Shown: one piece after another, positions 53,667 to 64,000 of the stretch
Numbering within the stretch: position 1 is the first letter of the stretch
How the letters are laid out: every line of letters begins with the position of its first letter
NCBI RefSeq assembly: GCF_019048525.1
Contig: NZ_CP077369.1
Coordinates: 248,001 to 312,000, forward strand
Length of the DNA stretch: 64,000 bases
Source: Acinetobacter lwoffii
Lineage (GTDB): Bacteria > Pseudomonadota > Gammaproteobacteria > Pseudomonadales > Moraxellaceae
Direction of reading: 5' to 3'
Program-made: the position numbers and the translations under genes
The notes under the pieces: generated by a model
The model's database searches: none
Told to the model about the DNA's origin: nothing
What the model saw: the letters and a program-made list of their open reading frames with translations, nothing else

Positions 53667-56600
53667 TTAGTTGACACATGTTGTATATGGACTTACGCGG
53701 TTAGGTGCATAACTTCCATCAGCAGCATAATCACTACTTAAACTTGGCAATGTTAATGTTGTATAGCCTCTAGTTGGTGTTTGTGCAAGTGTAGTTTTCG
53801 CTCCTACTTCTACTGCGATCCAATGAGCATTTGCTTTTGGATATTCAATGATGAAGTCAAACCTACCAGTACTATCTGTACGATAGGTCGCGGTATATGG
53901 GTGAGTCGTACTATTATTTGCTGTACCACCTAAGAAACGAACCACACGTAATGCTTGACCATTAGCTGTCCAAGTTGATGTTGTTGGATCCACCGTACAT
54001 GTCGTTGCTGAGTTTTTATCTTGAACTTGTGCAGGTATTGCACCAATTAATGGATAATAATAATCACTTGGTTTAATCCAGCCTTTTAGATTCGTAAATG
54101 GATAAATCGCATCTAGCTCTTTAACTTTTAAGGTAATAGGATTGCCATCCACATCGACACCAGGTTGCTCAACTATTTTCCATGGATCTTTCTGAATTTC
54201 AAATTTCCATTCACCTAAGACGTAAGATGTTGGACGAATATCTAAAACCACATCCTGATTTGCCACTGGCTTCCCATCAACATCTACCAGCTGAACAGAA
54301 CCCTCTTTTTGATAATAAATCCCGTTACCCGTTGATGTAAGCTCTGTTGGATTAAAATTAACCGCAATAGAACCAATCGTTACTGGCACTTCGGAATTTA
54401 CCACATCAATCACATGCGGTACACGTCGCTCTGTATTCTGCGTATCTTTAACTACAGCTTCTACACGTAAATCAGCAGCAACGAAGTCATAGCTTGGATT
54501 ACGTAAACTTTCATCAATTACAATTGAAAATTTTGCCCAACCATTCTCATCACTTTCAATAGTAGATGCGCCATGAATATATGCACCATTTTGATTATAT
54601 TGAGGAATTGTTAATGTAACTGCTTTACCAGCTTGACTTGAACCATCTAAGTCTACTACCAATACTGATACTTCGAAAGAATCACCACGGACATTTAACT
54701 TATCTTTAGATACTTTAATTTTTAAGTCCAATTCTGGCGCTAAAACTGTTGGTGAGTGCACTTGAATACTGCCAGGTAGACTTACTGAAGCACCTGTTGC
54801 AGTGGTATGGGTTGCCGTTAATTCGATTGGTAGAACTGGTAATACTAATGTACCTTGTAGTGATTTCATCGATACTTCAAATACAGCTTCACCAAATTGA
54901 TTAGTAATGAGCTGTGAAGCCCCTTTAATACTAGTCGCATTTCGCGGATCAGCAATAGCTAAGCTAACTTTTTCATTCGCAACACCGCCTTGATTCTTAT
55001 CAAGAAGTTTAACCGTCACAAATGCACTATCACCTGCTGAACTTAATGACACACGACTACTATCAATAGTTAAGTGATAAGGATTACTAATATCTTGAAC
55101 AGCAAAATTTAGCTTCGTCTGAATTTCATTACCGCGTGGATCACGGATAGTTCCTGTTACTACAATAGATTCTAAAGCAGCAGATGTAATACCTTGTGGA
55201 ATAATTAAGTCAATTGGCACTGAACCATTTCCTTGTATTACCACTCCGTCAGCACTCAGTTTAACACCTGCAGCAATAGCTTTTGGATTCAGAGTCAATC
55301 GCATTGGTGTACCAGCTGCAGTATTAATGCCCATTTCATCTTTAACAGCTGCATACACTTTAACTGTTTGCCCAGCTGTCACTGTTTTTACATCTGATGT
55401 TAAACGTGGGTTTAACGCATTTGCAGGAGCAGTAATATTAATTGCACCTGTTTGCTGTAAACGGTCACCATTATTTAAGTTTGTACCTACTACAGCAAAG
55501 ATAATGCCATTTTTGATCAAACTAGGGTCATACTCTCCCTCGGCTACGGTCACGGTAAATTCAGCTTTACCCTCACTATTCGTTTGAGTTGGTATATTGC
55601 TTAATGACACACGACTAGAAGTGAGACTAGATAAAGCAATTGCAATTGGTGTATTTGGAATAGGATTACCCTTTTCATCAACTGCTGTAATTTTGACGCG
55701 AGTCTCACCACCGAGAACAGAAATAGGATCTAATGGCTTATCTTCTATTGTAGTAAACAGAAAGTTAGCCAAGTCTGGTAATACTTCAACCGGTTTCGAA
55801 AGTTCAACTTTTTGAACTGCTGAATATGATGAACCATCAGGGCGCTTACCGAGAATTGCAATTGTTAAATCATTTGCATCTAAATTTGCAATTTGTTCAG
55901 CTGTTTTTGGATCAATACTTATTTGGAATACAGCTTTACCTGCATTATCAGTAATAAGTGAGCTTGGAGTTAATAACTTTATACCATTTGGTAATGCAGC
56001 ATCATTTAAACCAATTGAAACCTGCTGTCCAGCTAAAATATCCCCATTAATATCTTTAGCATCTACTGTGATACTAATTACTTTTTCCCCACCCTCAAGA
56101 GCCAGGGCATATTGAGATAAACTTACATTAAAATAATCCAACACTTTTGGTAAGGTAGCAAATTTAATAGCAATATTATCTACCTTATTAGTAATAGCAG
56201 AACGAATAGTAAATTCTACGCCTGCTTTCGCTAAATTAGCTTGTGTAGATGTTCCATCATATTTATAACTATATATAAATGTCGCATAGCCTTCTGCATC
56301 TGTAACTTGTTCAGCCTGACTCACAAGGCTTAATTGCAAAGCTTTCATATCTGTACTAGATAAGGATGATTCAATATTTACACGTGCATTAACGAGTGGG
56401 TTTCCTTTATCATCTAATGCTTTTGCTCTTATAACAATATTTTGATTTTGAACGTAACTAAATGCATTAGTAATAGGATCAATCATTAATTGAGCGACTT
56501 TACTGTTCGCTTCAGGATCAGTTGTAAATGCAGATAATTCAATATGTCTACTAATCTTTTTTGTATCTGATCCGATAGGAGTTACTTCAATATCAAAACC

Positions 56601-57249
56601 ATTCATTAAGGCATCATAATCACTTTGGTTTTGTGCTTTAACTTTTAAGCTAAATACAGCCAAGCCATTACTATCTGTTGTCACCTCGGTTGGTGAGGCA
56701 TAAGAAACACCTTTAGTTAGTGAAATATTGTCTTTCACATTTAAGTTTACTAATTGATTTGCTAAGGCATCTCCATTTTTATCAACTGCAGCCACTCGTA
56801 CTGTTACTATTTTTTCTACACCCAAGATAATAGATTTTATCCCGTCAGTATCAACAGTTAAATAGTCCAGTTCTGGCTTAGCTTGTGTAGCAAAGTTAAG
56901 TTTAATAGATTGAGTTTTTTTACTGTCTCTAACTGCAGAGAAAACTATATTTACACCTTGTTCAGCAGCAATTCTTTGAGGCTCAGACCCATTATACTTA
57001 TAATCTAGTTCAAATATTGCATAGCCATCATCACGTGTTGCTGCTTCTGCATTACCATTTAAGCTTAAACCCAAGCTTTGAAATTGTGTATTCTTATTTA
57101 ATTGTAATTTTTCACCGATTAAAGGACTACCTTTTTCATCAAGAGCTTTAACTTTTACTGTAATAGTTTGATCTTTTTTATAGTCAAAGGTATTTAATAT
57201 TGGATCGATCTGTAAATAATCAATTGTTTTTTCAGAGACAATTTCATTA
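53667..57249 (-). pseudogene. Giant Ig-like repeat lipoprotein, C-terminal part (split by IS5)
   Basis: About 1194 codons open from the IS5-type element to the stop. The protein is a string of ~110-residue Ig-like (Big-1-type) repeats, each with strands such as VSITAVDEKGNPI-like and TNSEGKAEFTVTV-like segments (the D/N-x-x-G-x-A-x-F motif recurs about ten times), ending in a non-repeat region with a Cys at the end. The true start lies across the element at 59766. As it stands it has no signal or ribosome site and is probably not produced or exported. It is rich in extracellular-type repeats typical of surface adhesins. Confidence 0.85.
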
Positions 57250-58196
57250 GACTTCCTTCATAAATCATTTTTCAATCAATTTAATTGTTTATCTTTCACC
57301 CAATCTAAATTGTATATGCCAGCAAGTAAATTAAACCGCAGGTTTAATCTTTTACGACGATTTCTATATACACAAGATAAAATCTTAAAACATTTCATCC
57401 TTCCAAATACATGCTCTACTTGAATTCGTCTACGACCAATCTCTTTATTTAACTTTTTTAATTCAGAATCTAGTTTTTCAGTTTTCTTTGCTTTAGATGG
57501 CATGAGGCATCCAAAACCCAATTTCTTTATCCCTAAATAACCCTTATCAACGATAAAAAAGGGCTTAAATTTTAATTTCCTCATGCTTTTTTTAAATATT
57601 TTAAAATCATGCATGCTTCCATGACTTCCACATACACTCAGTATTTCACCTGTTATATAGTGCATAGATAGCTGAAATTTAAAGGTATGTCGCTTTTTTT
57701 TACCGCTATACCATTTCTTCTGTTTTTTTTGGACGTTGAACTAATATTTCAGTGGCATCAATCACAACAACTTCCCAATCCACTTCATCTCGATTAGGAA
57801 GTTGTTTTGGCAAGTTGAATTTTCCAGAACGGATTAAGGTATCTTCAATAACACGTGTGATACGAATTGCACTCGTTTCAGATACACCGTAACTCATACC
57901 AAGATGGAAAAATGTTCGATATTCTCTCCAATATTCTATACATAAGAGCAAACGATCTTCCAACGGTAATTTATGCGGTCGTCCTTTACCAATATGACGA
58001 GGTAAATGCTTATTTAGCTCGGCCAACATGAGGTTAAATGTAGCCCAACTAACACCGGTAAGCCTACGAAACTTAACGTTTGATAATTTTTGAATATCTT
58101 TGAATTTCATCCAAGGATTATCTCTTGAATTAAATAATTTTGCTGATTAATTTAAGATCAAATAAATTGTACGTTTTTTGATTTATGACGGAAGTC
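57250..58196 (-). mobile_element. IS5-family element (IS427-like group), copy 2
   Basis: 947 bp, bounded by GACTTCCTTCATAAATCA and its near complement (GACTTCCGTCATAAATCA from the right end). TA on both sides (57248-57249 and 58197-58198) suggests a 2-bp duplication. It interrupts the giant Ig-like gene; removing it with one TA restores the frame (VDN then NEIVSEKTIDY). Confidence 0.92.
57276..58110 (-). CDS. IS5-type transposase in two overlapping frames
   Basis: Frame A (58110 to 57706) gives KFKDIQKLSNVKFRRLTGVS to VVVIDATEILVQRPKKTEE; frame B (ending 57276) gives the rest with FIVDKGYLGIKKLG, GRRRIQVEHVFGRMK and RNRRKRLNLRFNLLAGIYNL. The frames join across an A-run near 57725, where -1 slippage would make the full DDE transposase. 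Both frames are intact, unlike the copy at 17863, so this element may still be active. Confidence 0.85.
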
Positions 58197-59766
58197 TATT
58201 ATCTACAATAATATTAATCTTATTGCTTGCACCATTATCTGCAGTAAAAGTTGCTTCAATACCAGCATCAATTAAAGCATCAATTGCCTTTTGTGTAGGT
58301 GTTGGTGTCAGAGAAATTGTCTTAAGCTTAAAAGTTACAAAGCCATTTGGATCTACATCACGAGTTGCAGCACCATCAAAAGTAACACCATTAGATGTTG
58401 CCCCTGCATTCAAGCTGAGAGTGATATTACCCTTAGAAGCCCCTAATCCTTTATAATTTATTGCTTTAACTTTAATTTCGACACTATCATTAACTGCATT
58501 CACTTTATATGCAGATGCGATTTCTAAACGCTGAATTGCCTCTTGATTATTTACACTACTATCAGCAGTTACGACCTGTACCGTTGCTTTACCATTAATA
58601 TCCGGATTATTTTCGTATGTGGCAGTAAGCTCAATTCCTCTTTGTGAAAGAGCAATTGGATAATTCGAGTTACTCTTTAAAGTGAACTCAGCATAACCTT
58701 CTGAATTTGTTGTAGCCTCATTTTTATCAAGTTGGACCCCATAATATTTCGCGATTGCATCTACAGCTAACTTGACTTGGGTATTTTTTAAAACATTTCC
58801 TGCACTATTTTTTGCAAATACGAGAATTTTTGCTGTGCCATCTTTGGCTGCAATAGAATCTTCTGGTGTAATAATTTCGAGTTTATTTACTACACTTGAA
58901 ATATCTTTAAATGTAAGAGACGTTACTGCATTTTTTTCAGCACGATACTCATCAATTAACTTAAAACTTAGTTTTTGTGAACTTTCAACAAAATTTGCAA
59001 TATCATCTGATGTCAGATTCGGATTTGCACTAATTTTAAAAGTCGCTTTACCTTGAGTATCTGTTGTTACTGATGAACCTGTTTCAACTATAAATTTACC
59101 ATTCATTTCAGGAGGTAAAGTTAATTCAACAGTCTGACCAACTTTTGCACCACTTTTGGCATCCGTTACTTGTACTACAACGTCAGTAGAGCCTTTTGGC
59201 AAATTTAACACTAAACCTTGTGGTACATTAAGATTATAATCACTGATAATTGTACTTGTTTTTTTGATATTCAATGTATAAGGAATTGAGACTGTAGTTC
59301 CTTCAACCTTTGCTGTTAGTTGAACCTTTCCAGTATCAGTTTGTAATGCAGGAATATTTAATGTAAATAATGCAACCCCATTTTCATCTGAAGAAACTTT
59401 AGAGTTAGTACTTTCTACCCCCAAATCTTCTCCGCCAATACTTAAACGTACATCTTTACCTGCGATTCCACCTTTATCTATATTTAATACTTTAACTGCT
59501 ATTTTGACTTGACTATTATCTTGAGCAATCTGTAAAGGTTTGCCTTCAATATCTTGTAATGAAATACTAAGACTATTTGCTACCTTTGAAGTATCTGTTT
59601 CTGATTGATTGTTATCACTTGTATTCCCTTCCCCAGTATTGCCACTTGGAGAACCATTATTGTAGTAACCATCACTTCCCCCACCGCCACAAGCGACCAA
59701 TGAAATTGATGTCGCTAAAACTGTTGTGTTTACCCCTAATTTTTTTAAATTTATAAACAAACTCAT
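58197..59766 (-). pseudogene. Giant Ig-like repeat lipoprotein, N-terminal part (split by IS5)
   Basis: About 523 codons from the ATG at 59766 (GGGA upstream; a GTG four codons earlier is also possible). A lipoprotein signal LATSISLVACGGGGSDGYYN has the lipobox Cys, followed by a Gly/Asn/Ser-rich linker and Ig-like repeats such as TNSEGYAEFTLKS. After the insertion the frame ends RLPS just inside the element. It could yield a truncated surface lipoprotein of about 527 residues. Together with the downstream part, the original protein was roughly 1,720 residues. Confidence 0.85.
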
Positions 59767-59937
59767 GATTTTTCCCACTAGATATAATATTTAAGCTGCC
59801 ATAAAGTTAGTCTTCTGGCTTTTATACAAAATTTACTCAAATTAGCAAAAATAAGCAATGTAGTTACATAATTTACATCGAAAACATTGTAAATATTAAG
59901 GTAAATAGTTAGTTGTTGAGAACTGAGTAAACATTTT

Positions 59938-61329
59938 ATGCATGACCTCATCATCATCGGCGCAGGCACTGCAGGGATCAGTGCTTATAACGAAGCTATC
60001 AAATACACCCAAAATATTTTAATTATCAATGATGGATCGTGGGATACGACCTGTGCCCGTGTAGGTTGTATGCCAAGTAAATTGCTAATCTCTTCCGCAA
60101 ATCGCATGCATGATATTCAAACTGCTGAAGAACTTGCTTTAAAACATAATTCTGTCATTGATCCTTCAGAGGTTATGCAACGCGTGCATGTCCTTAGAGA
60201 ACGTTTTATTCGTGCAACCTTGAAAGGTGTCGATCAATGGGACAGCTCACATAAAATTTCCGGAAAAGCCAAATTTGTTGATCTCCAAACGATCGAAGTC
60301 AATGGACAATCCTATCGGGCCAAAAGTTTTATTGTCGCTGTAGGTTCACGCCCCAATATTGATGAAAATCTAAAGCAAAAATTAAAAGACAAATACATCA
60401 CTTCAAATGAAATATTTGAGTTTTCCCAATTACCTAAGTCTTTAGCAGTGATCGGGAGTGGTATCATTGCAATTGAATTAGCTCAAGCCATGCAAAGACT
60501 GGGTGTACAAACCACAATGTTTGCGCGTAGTCAAAAAGTAGGTGCTTTAACTAGCCCGATCTTACAAAAACTAGCACAAGAGCAATTCAGTAAAGAACTT
60601 AATATCAAATTTAAAACCTTACCAAATAAGTTTGAGATCCAAGCTGATAAAATAAAGATTAACTTTACAGAAAATGATCAGACTAAGAGTATTGACGTTG
60701 AATATGTTTTAGGTGCCACAGGTCGGCAAAGCAATATAGATCATTTAGGTTTAGATCAACTCAATTCAACATTCAAGGATATCAAAAACCTTCCTATCGA
60801 TAAAGAAACCAAACAACTTGCAAACCTACCTATATTTATAGTCGGTGATGCCGCCCCTGATGCACCCATTCAACATGAAGCCGCGCATACTGGCAAACAG
60901 GTTGTTCATAACTGTTTGAATTATCCGGATGTAAAACCTATTTTTGCTTTAACCCCATTGGCGATTGTATTTTGTCATCCTGAAATGGCGATTATCGGAA
61001 AAAGCTTTAAGCAACTAGAAGATCAACAAGTCGAATTTATTCGGGGATTCATCTCTTATGAAAACCAAGGACGTGCTCTAGTTTTGGGAGAAAATTCAGG
61101 TGGAATAGAAGTTTATATTGATAAAAAATCAGGTAAATTACTGGGTGCAGAACTCCTCTGTTCACAAGCAGAACATCTGGCCCATTTACTGGCCTGGATG
61201 ATTGATGCCGACCAGGATATTCACCAGATCCTAAAGAAACCTTTTTATCATCCTACGCTGGAAGAAGGCCTTAGAACTGCCTTTAAACATGCTCGACGTC
61301 AGTTTGATGCATTGCAAGAACAAAGTTGA
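59938..61329 (+). CDS. Dihydrolipoyl dehydrogenase-like flavoprotein
   Basis: 463 residues. FAD site LIIIGAGTAGISAYNEA, redox disulfide C39-x4-C44 in TTCARVGCMPSKLLIS, NAD site SLAVIGSGIIAIELAQAMQR, second FAD motif PIFIVGDAAPDAPI, and active-site tail FYHPTLEEGLRTA (His-Glu dyad on the partner subunit). Could be a lipoamide dehydrogenase or related disulfide reductase; no 2-oxoacid dehydrogenase genes are adjacent, so the partner complex is unknown. Confidence 0.9.
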   Translation: MHDLIIIGAGTAGISAYNEAIKYTQNILIINDGSWDTTCARVGCMPSKLLISSANRMHDIQTAEELALKHNSVIDPSEVMQRVHVLRERFIRATLKGVDQWDSSHKISGKAKFVDLQTIEVNGQSYRAKSFIVAVGSRPNIDENLKQKLKDKYITSNEIFEFSQLPKSLAVIGSGIIAIELAQAMQRLGVQTTMFARSQKVGALTSPILQKLAQEQFSKELNIKFKTLPNKFEIQADKIKINFTENDQTKSIDVEYVLGATGRQSNIDHLGLDQLNSTFKDIKNLPIDKETKQLANLPIFIVGDAAPDAPIQHEAAHTGKQVVHNCLNYPDVKPIFALTPLAIVFCHPEMAIIGKSFKQLEDQQVEFIRGFISYENQGRALVLGENSGGIEVYIDKKSGKLLGAELLCSQAEHLAHLLAWMIDADQDIHQILKKPFYHPTLEEGLRTAFKHARRQFDALQEQS

Positions 61330-61445
61330 GCAATCCGCCCCTTACTCGATAAGGTTAATTATCGCTCTAGCTTCATATTGAACACTGTATAAAGTTAACG
61401 TTATATGAATGCTAAATAGTCAAGACAATTATCTCGCCCATAAAA

Positions 61446-61475
61446 AACACCCCCGGCCTTATGGTCGGGGGTGTT
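61446..61475 (-). terminator. rRNA operon terminator
   Basis: A 13-bp G/C-rich stem (AACACCCCCGGCC with GGTCGGGGGTGTT) and, reading left, a run of T. It lies just after the 5S gene. Confidence 0.93.
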
Positions 61476-61487
61476 TAGGAATAATGA

Positions 61488-61602
61488 GCTGGCGATGACT
61501 TACTCTCACATGGGTAACCCCACACTACCATCAGCGCTAAGAGGTTTCACTTCTGAGTTCGGGAAGGGATCAGGTGGTTCACTCTTGCTATGGTCGCCAG
61601 CA
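61488..61602 (-). rRNA. rrf: 5S ribosomal RNA
   Basis: About 115 nt. Read on the minus strand it begins GCTGGCGACCATAGCAAGAG and contains the conserved ACCTGATCCCTTCCCGAACT, ending near CATCGCCAGC so that the two ends pair. Downstream of 23S in the normal 23S-5S order; the 219-bp spacer between them holds no tRNA. Confidence 0.97.
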
Positions 61603-61821
61603 CAACTGGTATGATTACTTACTGAGGTCTTATGGTTGCCTTAGCTTTCTTCAAATCTTGCACTCTGTTCAAAGCAGTGCTTTGAACATCGTTCATTAAC
61701 AGGTATATCTGAGTTGGGTATTTTGTTCGTTCAGCGTAACTAAATCAAGCTGTTTTGTTTAATATCGAATCAATTGATCCTCACTTCTTTCGAAGTTCGT
61801 ACAACAACTGTTTGGGTGTTG

Positions 61822-64000
<2,179 letters not shown>

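Noticed and set aside
61603..61821. Possible tRNA in the 23S-5S spacer
   Set aside because: No cloverleaf or conserved tRNA arm sequence was found in the spacer.

Overview
The window looks like a chromosomal segment of an Acinetobacter species. Supporting signs are the AT-rich sequence, the housekeeping set (pntA, dusA, coaBC, radC, mnmC, yajQ, trxC, lpd, an rRNA operon) and the IS66 and IS5-type elements. No species call is attempted.

Layout. Positions 1-4052 are chromosomal: the 5' part of pntA, a long gene-free stretch, an MFS transporter and a HEPN-like protein. From 4053 to 37437 lies a ~33.4 kb island integrated into the 5' end of dusA. A 32-bp perfect direct repeat of dusA coding sequence marks both ends, a 25-codon dusA stub sits outside the left end, and a tyrosine integrase lies beside the intact dusA on the right. 

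Inside the island, from left to right: a DUF805 membrane protein; a type I restriction-modification locus (hsdR, then hsdM, an AlbA_2 ATP-binding regulator, hsdS, a DUF3800 protein and a small putative nuclease, the last five in overlapping frames); a truncated recombination-directionality-factor-like (RDF) gene; a metabolic cargo block (TorF-type porin, glutamine-synthetase-like enzyme, IS5-type element, the complete kdpABCDE potassium system, uppP); a full-length RDF-like gene; a phage-like recombination and replication module (YqaJ exonuclease, DUF932, zinc-ribbon protein, inovirus Gp2/YagK-YfjJ-like protein); unknown proteins; a graveyard of element remnants at 34000-34490; a PrtN-like regulator; and the integrase. 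The gene set resembles a phage satellite or integrative element carrying defence and ion-transport cargo.

From 37367 to the end the window is chromosomal again: dusA, a lipoprotein, coaBC, radC, bestrophin, a PHP phosphatase, yciB, yciI, a membrane protein, mnmC, an IS66 element with an 8-bp target duplication, a rhodanese, yajQ, a DUF4442 protein, a thioesterase, trxC, an alpha/beta hydrolase, two tandem DUF442-type proteins and a micro-lipoprotein. A giant Ig-like-repeat lipoprotein gene follows, split by a second IS5-type element, then a dihydrolipoyl-dehydrogenase-like gene and the 5S and 23S rRNA genes on the minus strand (23S runs off the end).

The most noteworthy items are the composite dusA island, the overlapping defence operon with embedded DUF3800 and nuclease-like genes, the two RDF-like paralogues bracketing the cargo block, the remnants of older integrases, and the IS-split giant lipoprotein. 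All functional names rest on motif reading and family memory; no database search was run.
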